Made by a program: the position numbers and the translations under genes | Assembly (NCBI GenBank): GCA_038237665.1 | Contig: JBBRYK010000016.1 | Span: forward strand, 1 to 44,355 | Length of the DNA stretch: 44,355 nt | Source of the DNA: JBBRYK01 sp038237665 | GTDB lineage: Bacteria > Actinomycetota > Thermoleophilia > Gaiellales > Gaiellaceae | Reading direction: 5' to 3' | In this document: positions 25,006 through 32,888 of the stretch, in pieces | Layout: the number at the start of each line of letters is the position of its first letter | Numbering within the stretch: position 1 is the stretch's first letter | Notes under the pieces: generated by a model | The model's input: only the letters and a program-made list of their open reading frames with translations | What the model was told of the DNA's origin: nothing | The model's database searches: none

Positions 25006-26104
25006 CCAGCACGAGGCGGCCCGCCGCGTCGAGCTCACCGGGGAGCTCTGCGGCCCGGAACCCATCCTCTGCGGCAAAGAGGGCCTCGAGCTCGTCACGC
25101 ACGCGCTCCGGAAAGGCGACGCGCTTGCCCTCGAAAACGAGCGTCGTCCCCTCGAGCTCGGCAATGACAGTCGGTCGCCGCTCGAGCGCCGTCTTGAGCT
25201 CGACCTCGGCGCGCGCTTCCGTCAACTGGCCCGGAAGGATCGGCCGGCGGGTGGCCACGAACCGCCGGCGCTGCCGTCGCAGCACCTCCTCGGGCGCGAG
25301 CCTCGCCTCCAGCCGCTCGAGCAGGCCGGCGGGCAGCTCTCCGTCCTCGTCCAGGGTGCGGCGCAGCTCCACGTCGTCGGCGAGGCTTTCGACCGCCGCG
25401 CGAAGCGCATCAAGTCGCGTGTACACGTTGATGCCGATCGTGATGTGCAGCGAATCGCTCTCCGACGTGAGCGCCTCATGCAGCCAGCCCCGCGGCAGGT
25501 AGAGCGTGTCGCCGGCGCGAAGCGTGAGGTCGTGGGTGACGGGCCCCGCCTCTCCCAGGTGCTTCGAGTAGCGCTGTTCCTTGAGCGGGAGTTCGAGGAG
25601 GGGCTCGTAGACCAGCCAGCTCTTCTCGCCGGCGACCTGCAGGCAGAGCACGTCGTGGCTGTCGTGGTGGACGCCGAAGCCCTGCGAGCCCGCCGGCGTG
25701 TAGTAGGCGTTGGCCTGGACGGGATGACCGAGCTCTGCCTCGAGCCCCCGGCAGAACTCGGCGAGAGGCGGCCACGTGTGGTGCAGCGCCTGGAGCACGA
25801 TCGTGGCACCGTCGGCGAAGAGCGCCGCCACGCGTCCGGGCTCGGCCGAGCCCGTAAAGGGCGACGGACGCCAGGACACGTCCGTTGCGTACTCGGAAAG
25901 CGGGATCTGGGCGCCCGCCTTGACGAGGCGAAAGCCCGGGAAGCGAAGCCCCCCGGAACAGACCAGTCGCTCGAGGTCCGCGGTGGAGAGCAGGTCGTCG
26001 AAGCGACCCGCCTCCCCCCGCGGAACTACGAGCGGTTGCTGCTCCCAGTACCGGTCGAAGAACTCGCTCGCCTCGACCGGCTCGACGCTTCGGCCGAGTG
26101 GACT
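24953..26104 (-). CDS. JmjC/cupin 2-oxoglutarate-dependent protein hydroxylase (ROX-like)
   Basis: The homologous frame runs from 26104 to 24953 (383 codons). The N-terminal part includes EASEFFDRYWEQQPLVVPRG. The JmjC core carries the iron ligands H-x-D in GFGVHHDSHDVL and a distal His in YLPRGWLHEAL, with EKSWLVYEP between. A C-terminal winged-helix-like segment ends the protein. This matches ribosomal-oxygenase-type (NO66/YcfD) hydroxylases that modify protein side chains with Fe(II), O2 and 2-oxoglutarate. No ATG, GTG or TTG occurs in frame before a GTG at 25879, which would remove 75 conserved residues. The frame opens exactly at the stop codon of the acidic peptide upstream. Start loss, a non-standard start or a +1 shift from the peptide frame are all possible. 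Confidence 0.75.
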   Translation of the reverse strand, partial: SPLGRSVEPVEASEFFDRYWEQQPLVVPRGEAGRFDDLLSTADLERLVCSGGLRFPGFRLVKAGAQIPLSEYATDVSWRPSPFTGSAEPGRVAALFADGATIVLQALHHTWPPLAEFCRGLEAELGHPVQANAYYTPAGSQGFGVHHDSHDVLCLQVAGEKSWLVYEPLLELPLKEQRYSKHLGEAGPVTHDLTLRAGDTLYLPRGWLHEALTSESDSLHITIGINVYTRLDALRAAVESLADDVELRRTLDEDGELPAGLLERLEARLAPEEVLRRQRRRFVATRRPILPGQLTEARAEVELKTALERRPTVIAELEGTTLVFEGKRVAFPERVRDELEALFAAEDGFRAAELPGELDAAGRLVLVRRLIREGFLRRSAAGD

Positions 26105-26267
26105 AGCTGTCGGTGCCGTCGCTGTCCGAATCGGTGTCGTCCGTGTCCGTGTCCGTCGTGTCGGTGTCGCCGTCCGTGCCGTCGGCGTCCGTCTCCTCGC
26201 TCAAACCGCTGCCGCTTGGCGTGGAGTCGATCTCGTCGTCGGTCAGGGTCGTTTTTTCCTCGTTCAT
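26103..26267 (-). CDS. 54-residue Asp/Thr-rich peptide upstream of the JmjC hydroxylase
   Basis: The ATG at 26267 has an excellent ribosome site (AGGAGGAG, 4 nt away) and the frame closes with TAG at 26103-26105. The N-terminal third (MNEEKTTLTDDEIDSTPSG) is mixed. The rest is a repetitive acidic tail of D, T, S and G (ADGTDGDTDTTDTDTDDTDS and onward) with 19 Asp. There is no signal peptide, Cys or Trp. A leader-like N-terminus plus a repetitive Asp-rich core, next to a protein hydroxylase that can modify Asp/Asn/Arg/His side chains, suggests a substrate peptide or ribosomally made modified peptide. This function is inferred; the frame and ribosome site are seen. The remaining 26268-26405 stretch is the divergent promoter region of sucC. 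Confidence 0.68.
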   Translation of the reverse strand: MNEEKTTLTDDEIDSTPSGSGLSEETDADGTDGDTDTTDTDTDDTDSDSDGTDS

Positions 26268-26405
26268 TACTCCTCCTGGGTCGATGGCGGAGGCCCGAGT
26301 CTAAGCGTCGCATGCCACGCATCGGTTTCCCGTGGACGTCGCAAGCCTTCTGCTGGGGGTTTTGCGGACGTCTCTCGCACCGTCGAGGTACAGTCCCGCG
26401 CGGCC

Positions 26406-27548
26406 GTGGATCTGTACGAGTATCAGGGGAAAAAGCTCTTCCGTCGCTTCGGCATCCCGGTGTCGGAGGGCCGGCTCGCGACCACGCCCGAAGAGGCCGG
26501 GGCCGCTGCCGCCGAGCTCGGCGGCGAGGTCGTCGTCAAGGCCCAGGTGCTGACCGGCGGGCGCGGCAAGGCCGGCGGGATCAAGCTTGCCGAAGGCGCC
26601 GAGGACGCGGAGGCGAAGGCGCGCGACATCCTCGGGCTCGACATCCGCGGCCACGTCGTCCGCAAGCTCTGGATCGAGAAGGCATCGGAAATCGCCGCGG
26701 AGTACTACCTCTCGATCACCTTCGACCGCGGCGAGAAGAAGCCGCTCTTCATGCTCACGACCGAGGGTGGAATCGACATCGAGGAGGTCGCGGCGACCAA
26801 GCCCGACGCGCTCGCCCGGCTCCACGTCGATCCGTTCGAGGGCTTCCAGCCCTGGCAGGGCCGGCGTCTGATCTACGGAGCCGGGATCGACGACCCGAGC
26901 GAGCAGAAACAGATCCTCGCCATCATCGGCTCACTCTACGAGTGCTTCGTCTCCTCGGACGCCATGCTCTGCGAGATCAATCCGCTGATCGTGACGCCGG
27001 CCGGAGAGGTCAAGGCGCTCGACTCGAAGTTCACGGTCGACGACAACGCTCTCTACAGGCACCCCGACATCGAGGAGATGCGAGACCCCGAGGCGTACCC
27101 GCCGGAAGAACGCGCCGCGCGCGAGAAAGGCGTCACGTACGTCAAGCTCGACGGCGAGGTCGGCATCCTCGGGAACGGTGCCGGTCTCGTCATGTCCACT
27201 CTGGACGTGATCGCGCTGGCCGGCGGGCGGCCGGCGAACTTCTGCGACCTCGGCGGCGGCGGAGACGCGCAAGGCGTTGTCGACGCACTCGGGGTGATCA
27301 CCGCCGACCCGCAGGTGCGCTCGATCCTCTTCAACATCTTCGGCGGCATCACCCGCTGCGACGAGGTCGCCCGCGGGATCCTCCAGGCGCTCGGGCAGAT
27401 GACGATCGAGCATCCGATCGTCGTCCGCCTCGACGGGACGAACGCCGAGGAGGGGCGCCGGCTGCTCGCCGAGGCCGCACCACCGAATCTCTACGTCGAG
27501 CCGACGATGCTGGCTGCGGCGAAACGTGCCGTGGAGCTGGCCAAGTGA
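26406..27548 (+). CDS. sucC: Succinyl-CoA synthetase, beta subunit
   Basis: A 380-residue ATP-grasp protein. It begins VDLYEYQGKKLFRRFGIPV, has the nucleotide-binding VVKAQVLTGGRGKAGGIKLA and AMLCEINPLIV, and the CoA-ligase half with GNGAGLVMSTLDVIALAGG and NIFGGITRCDEVA. With SucD it interconverts succinyl-CoA and succinate with ATP or GTP formation in the TCA cycle. The GTG at 26406 was chosen because family members start at that residue; there is no clear ribosome site, and TACAGT lies 11 nt upstream. The stop overlaps the start of a methyltransferase gene by 4 bp. Confidence 0.93.
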   Translation: MDLYEYQGKKLFRRFGIPVSEGRLATTPEEAGAAAAELGGEVVVKAQVLTGGRGKAGGIKLAEGAEDAEAKARDILGLDIRGHVVRKLWIEKASEIAAEYYLSITFDRGEKKPLFMLTTEGGIDIEEVAATKPDALARLHVDPFEGFQPWQGRRLIYGAGIDDPSEQKQILAIIGSLYECFVSSDAMLCEINPLIVTPAGEVKALDSKFTVDDNALYRHPDIEEMRDPEAYPPEERAAREKGVTYVKLDGEVGILGNGAGLVMSTLDVIALAGGRPANFCDLGGGGDAQGVVDALGVITADPQVRSILFNIFGGITRCDEVARGILQALGQMTIEHPIVVRLDGTNAEEGRRLLAEAAPPNLYVEPTMLAAAKRAVELAK

Positions 27549-28183
27549 CCGAGCTCTGGAGCGACCGTGCCGCCGCGTATCGCGACAGCGAGGCGCACCG
27601 TGAGGGCGCCGATCTCGACCTCTTCGTCGAGTGGGCCGCGGGTGCCGGCACTGCGCTGGACGTCGCGACGGGCGGGGGCCACGTTGCCCGTCGGCTCCGC
27701 GAGGCGGGCGTCGAGGTCGTCACCTCCGACCCGGCGCCGGGCATGAACCCCGACGTGGTCTGCCGCGCCGAGGACCTGCCCTTTGCCGAGGGGGCCTTCG
27801 ACGTCGTCGCGTGCCGGGTGGCGGCGCACCACTTCGAGAACGGGCGCGCCGCCGTCGCCGCGATGGCCCGGGTTAGCAGCCGGCTTGTGCTCGTCTCCGA
27901 CAACCTGTTCGTCTCCGAGCAGGGCGAGGAGGCAGATCGGCTCCGCGACCCGACTCACGTCCGCAACTACTCGCAAGCCGAATGGGAATCGTTCTTCGGC
28001 GAGTCCGAGCTGCGCGTCGAGGAAGCCGTCCCGATGGTGCACAGCGTCGCCTTCGAGCCCTGGCTCGATCGGACGGGCTGCCACGACGCCGAGGCCGATC
28101 GCGTACGCACGCTCCTCTCCGACCGCGTCCGCGACGGGCGGCTCGCGCTGCCGCGCATCGTCCTCAAAGGCAGCGTCCACTAG
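27545..28183 (+). CDS. SAM-dependent class I methyltransferase lodged between sucC and sucD
   Basis: A 212-residue Methyltransf_11-type protein. The SAM-binding motif I is TALDVATGGGHVARRL and the acidic motif is VVTSDPAPGM. Motif III-like CRAEDLPFAEGAFDVVACRV and SSRLVLVSDNLFVSE follow. The fold resembles UbiE/MenG-type small-molecule or quinone methyltransferases, but the substrate is unknown. GTG overlaps the sucC stop (GTGA), and its TAG stop shares a base with the sucD GTG, so all three should be made from one message in near-equal amounts. Insertion between the two synthetase subunits is unusual. Confidence 0.85.
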   Translation: MTELWSDRAAAYRDSEAHREGADLDLFVEWAAGAGTALDVATGGGHVARRLREAGVEVVTSDPAPGMNPDVVCRAEDLPFAEGAFDVVACRVAAHHFENGRAAVAAMARVSSRLVLVSDNLFVSEQGEEADRLRDPTHVRNYSQAEWESFFGESELRVEEAVPMVHSVAFEPWLDRTGCHDAEADRVRTLLSDRVRDGRLALPRIVLKGSVH

Positions 28184-29058
28184 TGGCGATCATCGTCGAC
28201 GGGGAGACCCGCCTCGTCGTGCAGGGCCTGACCGGCAGCGAGGGGTCGTTCCACGGCCTGCGGAACAAGCACTACGGGACGAGCGTGGTCGCCGGGGTCA
28301 CTCCGGGAAAGGGCGGCCAGGACGTGGAGGGCATCCCGGTCTTCAACACCGTCGCCGAGGCGGTCGACGAGGCGGGCGCGAACACGGCCATGGTCTTCGT
28401 TCCGGCCCGGTTCGCGGCTGACGCGATCTACGAGGCGGTCGACTCGGGGATCGAAACCGTGATCTGCATCGCCGAGGGCCTGCCGGCCCACGACATGCTT
28501 CGCGTCTACACCTACATCCGGCCGCGCGGCATCACCATGCTCGGGCCCAACTGTCCGGGCGCGCTCTCGCCGGGGAAGGCGAACGTGGGGATCATTCCCG
28601 CCGAGATCTTCCACGAGGGGAGCGTCGGCCTCGTCTCGCGCTCGGGCACGCTCACCTACCAGATCGGCCACGAGCTCGCCCAGCTCGGGCTCGGCAACTC
28701 GACGATCGTCGGCATCGGCGGCGATCCGGTCGTCGGCTCTTCCTTCATCGACATCCTCGAACGTTTCGAGGCCGATTCCGAGACGGAGATCGTCGTCATG
28801 GTCGGCGAGATCGGCGGCGACGAGGAGGAGAAGGCGGCGCGCTTCATCGAGGCGCGCGTGACGAAGCCGGTCGTCGGGTACATCGCCGGCTTCACCGCGC
28901 CGCCCGGGAAGACGATGGGTCACGCGGGTGCGATCATCTCCGGCTCGTCCGGCACGGCTCAGGCCAAGAAGGAGGCGCTCGAGGCGGCCGGCGTCCGTGT
29001 CGCCACCTCTCCGACCGAGGCTGCGCAGTTCGTGGCCGAGGTCGCGCGCGGCGCCTGA
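28183..29058 (+). CDS. sucD: Succinyl-CoA synthetase, alpha subunit
   Basis: A 291-residue CoA-binding Rossmann protein. Marks are VVQGLTGSEGSFHGLRNKHY, VTPGKGGQDVEGIPVF, MLGPNCPGALSPGKANVGI and SRSGTLTYQIGHELAQLG. The phospho-histidine loop is GKTMGHAGAIISG (His247). It partners SucC. The GTG start at 28183 overlaps the methyltransferase stop by one base. Its 3' end is followed by a damaged convergent SnoaL-like gene. Confidence 0.94.
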   Translation: MAIIVDGETRLVVQGLTGSEGSFHGLRNKHYGTSVVAGVTPGKGGQDVEGIPVFNTVAEAVDEAGANTAMVFVPARFAADAIYEAVDSGIETVICIAEGLPAHDMLRVYTYIRPRGITMLGPNCPGALSPGKANVGIIPAEIFHEGSVGLVSRSGTLTYQIGHELAQLGLGNSTIVGIGGDPVVGSSFIDILERFEADSETEIVVMVGEIGGDEEEKAARFIEARVTKPVVGYIAGFTAPPGKTMGHAGAIISGSSGTAQAKKEALEAAGVRVATSPTEAAQFVAEVARGA

Positions 29059-29059
29059 C

Positions 29060-29475
29060 GCCGCGCGAGGCCTACGCGGGTAACGCTCCAGTGCTCGACG
29101 ATCTTCCCGTCCCCGTAGCGCACGAAGTCCATCACCCGGATCGTCGCTCGCCGCCCCGTCGGCGGAACGCCCATGAACTCGCCCTCGTGCGTCCCCGTGA
29201 AGGTCTTGTAGGTCGCGACGAGATCGCCCTCGGCCACGACGTGAATCACCTGCGCATCGTGGTCGGGAAAGGCGCCGCGGATCATGCCGAAGATCTGCTT
29301 CGCCCCCTCGCGCGTCCGCGGCACGCCTGGAAACGAGGTGTGGTTGACGAAATCGGGGCGATGAAGTCGTCGGCGCGGTCGATCTCGCCGTCGCTCTGGA
29401 TCGTCTGGACGAACTCTTGCTGCCGTTCCCGGTTCTGGTCGGACGTTCTCCGTTCCTCCGTCGCGTTGCCCTCCT
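29060..29475 (-). pseudogene. SnoaL-like (ester cyclase) protein, frameshifted
   Basis: The N-terminal part reads in one frame to RADDFIAP near 29357. The C-terminal part (DFVNHTSFPGVPRTREGA, then GEFMGVPPTGRRATIRVMDF and KIVEHWSV) is in another, a 1-nt loss at about 29355. Together they give the SnoaL/ester-cyclase fold (NTF2-like). A good ribosome site (AGGAGGG) lies at 29469-29475, but the expected start position has GCG where ATG/GTG would be needed. After VEHWSV the open frame runs on into antisense sucD, so the natural stop is also lost. Either decay or sequence error explains this. Confidence 0.65.
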
Positions 29476-29495
29476 GTCGAGGCCGGTGGTGTTTC

Positions 29496-29501
29496 TAGAC
29501 T
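29496..29501 (+). promoter_or_regulatory. -10-like hexamer TAGACT, leaderless-type
   Basis: TAGACT is followed by 7 nt and the GTG start of the aminotransferase gene; there is no ribosome site. Confidence 0.45.
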
Positions 29502-29508
29502 GGTACCC

Positions 29509-30618
29509 GTGTCTCTGATCTCCTTCGCGCGAGGCATCCCTCCTGTTCAGGCCCTTCCGGTCGAGGAGCTCGCCGATTGCGCCCGCGCGGCGATCGAACG
29601 GGACGGCGCGACCGTGCTCAACTACGGCCCGGTTGGCGGCTACGGCCCGCTGCGCGAGTGGATCGCGGAGCGGAACGGTGTCGACGCGAGCCGCGTGCTG
29701 GTCACGAACGGATCGCTCGAGGGGCTGAACCTTCTGCTGGCGCACTTCGCCGAGCGAGGCCGGATCCTCGTCGAGGCACCGACCTACGACCGGCCGCTGA
29801 AGATCGCCGCACGCCTCGGTGCCAGGGTCACGGCGATCCCTCAGGACGCGGACGGCCTCGACGTGGACGCGCTCGAAGAGGAGCTTCGGCGCGACGCCGG
29901 TCCCGCCCTGCTCTACGTCCTGCCGACGTTCCAGAACCCGACCGGGCGGACGCTGCCGCTCGAGCGGCGTCGCCGCCTGCTCGAGCTCGCGCGCGAGCAC
30001 GAGCACCCCCTGACGGTCCTCGAGGACGACCCCTACGGGGAAGTCCGGTTCGAAGGCGATGTTCTTCCCACCTTGCACGAGCTCGACCCTGAGCACGTGC
30101 TTCGCTCCTCGTCGTTCTCCAAGGTGATCTCGCCGGGGGCCCGGGTCGGGTACTTCATCCTCACCCCGGAGCTCGCAGCAGCGATCGAGACCGTGGCGAC
30201 GAACGTGTATCTGACGCCGTCGCTCGTCGCCCAGGCGACGGTCTACGAGTTTCTGCGCCGCGGGCTGCTCGGGCCCCATCTCGAGCGCGTCTGCGGGCTG
30301 CTGCGCGAGCGCCGTGACGCCATGCTCGCCGCGCTCGAGGCTCATTTCCCGGAAGGCGCCCGCTGGTCGCATCCCGAGGGCGGCTACTTCCTCTGGCTCG
30401 AGCTTCCGGAAGGAGCGGACGCTCGCGACCTGCTCGAGCGGGCGACCACAGCCGGGGTCACGTTCGTGAAAGGTGCCGACTTCTTCCCGCCGATGAGCGG
30501 CGGGGAAGCCTCAGCGCGGCTCGCCTACAGCTTCGCTTCGCCCGCCGAGATCGGGACCGGGATCGAGCGCCTGAGCACGCTGCTTCACCAGCCGTCGGCG
30601 GCGCCGGTGGCGGTATAG
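29509..30618 (+). CDS. Fold-type I PLP aminotransferase (2-aminoadipate/MocR-like class)
   Basis: A 369-residue protein without the DNA-binding domain of MocR regulators. Its blocks are NYGPVGGYGPLREWIAERNG, the PLP ring-stacking and Asp/Tyr region TFQNPTGRTLPLERR and LEDDPYGEVRF. The Schiff-base Lys is in RSSSFSKVISPGARVG and the carboxylate-binding Arg in ARLAYSFASP. It is similar to LysN/2-aminoadipate or aromatic aminotransferases, and the amino acid used is not determinable. A leaderless-type promoter precedes it. It is not obviously linked to its neighbours. Confidence 0.85.
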   Translation: MSLISFARGIPPVQALPVEELADCARAAIERDGATVLNYGPVGGYGPLREWIAERNGVDASRVLVTNGSLEGLNLLLAHFAERGRILVEAPTYDRPLKIAARLGARVTAIPQDADGLDVDALEEELRRDAGPALLYVLPTFQNPTGRTLPLERRRRLLELAREHEHPLTVLEDDPYGEVRFEGDVLPTLHELDPEHVLRSSSFSKVISPGARVGYFILTPELAAAIETVATNVYLTPSLVAQATVYEFLRRGLLGPHLERVCGLLRERRDAMLAALEAHFPEGARWSHPEGGYFLWLELPEGADARDLLERATTAGVTFVKGADFFPPMSGGEASARLAYSFASPAEIGTGIERLSTLLHQPSAAPVAV

Positions 30619-30687
30619 CTGCGAGAGCGCGACGCCGCCGATCACGCCGATCGAGAGCGTTAGCAGGATCGTCCAGGCGAGCGAGAC

Positions 30688-30864
30688 CTAGGCTGCGGCG
30701 CGGCCGATCACGGCCGGCCGCAAGATGAGCTGCGCCTGGCGCGGCGGTGCCAGCGCGCCCTTCGCGACCAGCCGAAACGTCGGACACGGTCGCTCAAGTT
30801 GCAGCGCGCAGAGACCCTCGCGCCGGAAATAGCAGTCCTCGCATGTCGCTGCGCTCTTACCCAC
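30688..30864 (-). CDS. Small four-cysteine protein
   Basis: A 58-residue frame starting GTG at 30864 with GAGGGGCAAG upstream. The N-terminal half has a four-Cys knuckle, CEDCYFRREGLCALQLERPC, likely a structural zinc or iron site. A basic, hydrophobic tail follows. It lies downstream of, and in the same direction as, the PDZ-protease gene (134-bp gap). The composition suggests a conserved small protein, but I do not know its function. Confidence 0.6.
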   Translation of the reverse strand: MGKSAATCEDCYFRREGLCALQLERPCPTFRLVAKGALAPPRQAQLILRPAVIGRAAA

Positions 30865-30998
30865 CTTGCCCCTCTCGTTTTTACGACCCGCCGACCGTCG
30901 ATGATTCTTCGCCCTGGCGAGACCGCGCGCAAGGGGTGAACAAACAGAAATACGCGCTATTTCCGGGGGAATCAAAAAGCGCGTTGAGCAGGGATTTC

Positions 30999-32012
30999 TT
31001 ACATCTTGCGCGGGAGCGTTGCCAGCGCTTGCAACGCCTGTGGAAAGCTGTGCACAGCGATGATGCGCAGCCCCCCGGCATACCGTCGGGCCTGCTGTGC
31101 GTTCTCCCCAGCCGGGACGACGAAGACGTCCACATGCGCCCGGCGTGCGCCCATCGTCTTCTGCTTCACCCCTCCGATCGGGCCAACGGACCCGTCCAGC
31201 GCGATCTCGCCCGTCGCGGCCACCCTGTAACCGTGGTCGACGTCTCGCCCCAGCTTCTCCATGACCTCGAGCGCGAAGGCAAGGCCGGCCGAAGGCCCGC
31301 CCACGTCGCCGAGGTTGATCCGCACTTTGATCGGCAGCTTGATGTCGGCCGCCTGATTGACCGCGATTCCGACGATTGGCCGCTTCGGGTCGTCCGGCGC
31401 GGCCACGGTCCGGATCGTCACCAGGCGCACGTCTCGGCCCCGGTGAACAGTGAAGCGGACGCGGTCGCCCGGCCGGTGTCGGGCCATGATCCGGCGGAGG
31501 CCGATGGGGGTGCGAACCGGCTTCCCGTCGACGGCCACGATCACGTCGGTCGGCAGCAGCTTCCCGGCTGCAGGCAGCGCTGGGTCGACGCTCGTCACGA
31601 GCACCCCGGTCGGCTTGGCGACCACGTGGTACCCGAGCGCGTTGAGTGCCACGGCCGCCGCGATCGACTGCGAGCGCACCATGTCCCGGGCGTCCTCCTC
31701 CCGCCGGGCCTTCTCGTCGGCACCGGGCGGGTTGATCACGCTCGCGGGCAGGAGGGTGGCTCCGGAGTGGATGCCCGGAAAGATGCTCTCGAACAGCCTC
31801 GCCTTGCGGATGATCACGTCGACGAAATAGATGCCGCCGCCGTCGTGGTCGGGGTGGGCGTTCGGAACGAAGACCTTCGGGCCGACCGGGTGCGCCGGGT
31901 CCGGGAGGAGCAGATAGTCGCTCGACGGAAAGAGCCAGAGAACGCCGAGAGTGACCGCCGCGGCCAGCAGCAGCCCGGCCGCGACCCGCGTCGGCCGTAG
32001 CAGGGCCCTCAC
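30999..32012 (-). CDS. YlbL-type membrane-anchored PDZ/Lon (S16) protease
   Basis: A 337-residue protein. It has one N-terminal membrane anchor (about 10-28) and a region with SYLLLP-like YLLLPDPAHPV. A PDZ domain follows (about 130-200; GVLVTSVDPALPAAGKLLPT). The Lon-type proteolytic domain has the catalytic Ser in DVGGPSAGLAFALEV (Ser241) and the Lys in GPIGGVKQKTMGA. Such proteases act outside the membrane, and the Bacillus relative YlbL degrades the division inhibitor YneA. The GTG overlaps the stop of the upstream SDR gene by 4 bp, so the two are coupled. Confidence 0.88.
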   Translation of the reverse strand: MRALLRPTRVAAGLLLAAAVTLGVLWLFPSSDYLLLPDPAHPVGPKVFVPNAHPDHDGGGIYFVDVIIRKARLFESIFPGIHSGATLLPASVINPPGADEKARREEDARDMVRSQSIAAAVALNALGYHVVAKPTGVLVTSVDPALPAAGKLLPTDVIVAVDGKPVRTPIGLRRIMARHRPGDRVRFTVHRGRDVRLVTIRTVAAPDDPKRPIVGIAVNQAADIKLPIKVRINLGDVGGPSAGLAFALEVMEKLGRDVDHGYRVAATGEIALDGSVGPIGGVKQKTMGARRAHVDVFVVPAGENAQQARRYAGGLRIIAVHSFPQALQALATLPRKM

Positions 32013-32755
32013 CAGAGTGACCTGCCCGCTCCACCGTCGACGGCGATCACGGTGCCGGTCACGTACGAGGCCCGCTCCGAGGCAAGAAAGCAGGCGACGT
32101 CCCCGATCTCCCGCGGCGTGCCGAGCCGGCCGACCGGGATGTCCTGCAGAGCCTCTGGAGAAGGGCCGTCGGGGCCGTAGATCTGGCGAACCCGGTCGGT
32201 GTCGATCCGCCCCGGCGCGATCGTGTTCACCGTGATTCCCTGCGCACCGACCTCGCGGGACAGCGTCTTCGCCCAGCCGACGACGCCCGGCCTGATCGCG
32301 TTCGAGAGGACGAGGTGATCGACCGGCTGCTTGACGGACATCGACTCGATCAGGATCACGCGGCCCTGCCCGCTGTTGCCGAGCAGCGGAAGGCAGAGCC
32401 GGGCCAGCCGGACGAAGGGGACGAGAAGCAGTTCTACTGCCTCCTCGATCTGCTCGGGCTCGAGCTCGAGCGCGGTACCGGGCGGCGGCCCGCCGCCGTT
32501 CAGCACGAGCACGTCCACTCCGCCGAAGGCGGTCACGGTCTGGTCGACGAGCCGCTCCAGGTCGGCCGGAACGGTCAGGTCTCCCCGCACGGCCAGGGCG
32601 CCGAGCCGCTCGGCCTCCACTTCGAGGAGCTCGCGGCGCCGGGCGAACATCGCCACGTTCGCGTGCTCCCCGATCAGGGACTCGGCGACGGCCAGGCCCA
32701 TGCCGGCCGACGCCCCGGTGACGATCGCGGTCCGGCCTTCCAGCCCGAGGTTCAT
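32009..32755 (-). CDS. Short-chain dehydrogenase/reductase
   Basis: A 248-residue Rossmann protein. The cofactor motif TGASAGMG and NNAG-equivalent LVLNGGGPP are present, with ESMSVKQP and the active-site region that usually carries Tyr-x3-Lys. Here the latter reads PVDHLVLSNAIRPGVVGWAK, so His replaces the catalytic Tyr. PG-x-I-x-T is represented by APGRIDTDR. This matches the atypical 'SDR with L-N-G-G-G' subgroup. ATG at 32755 has a GAGGTGG ribosome site. It is translationally coupled to the PDZ protease. The substrate is unknown. Confidence 0.8.
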   Translation of the reverse strand: MNLGLEGRTAIVTGASAGMGLAVAESLIGEHANVAMFARRRELLEVEAERLGALAVRGDLTVPADLERLVDQTVTAFGGVDVLVLNGGGPPPGTALELEPEQIEEAVELLLVPFVRLARLCLPLLGNSGQGRVILIESMSVKQPVDHLVLSNAIRPGVVGWAKTLSREVGAQGITVNTIAPGRIDTDRVRQIYGPDGPSPEALQDIPVGRLGTPREIGDVACFLASERASYVTGTVIAVDGGAGRSLW

Positions 32756-32888
32756 CGCAGCCACCTCGCCCCACTCCCCCACCCTGGGTGGGGCTTCGAC
32801 CCGCCTCCCTCGCCGTCGAGGCTACCGGGAACTTCGTCTCGTATCTGTGTCGATTGTGTGCCGAAATGCCACGGCCGGGCCGCTGTGG

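Noticed and set aside
30600..30687. A hydrophobic minus-strand stretch (AWTILLTLSIGVIGGVALSQ) after the four-Cys gene
   Set aside because: It looks like one membrane helix but has no ATG, GTG or TTG start (GTC at the likely place) and no natural end; too little to call a gene.
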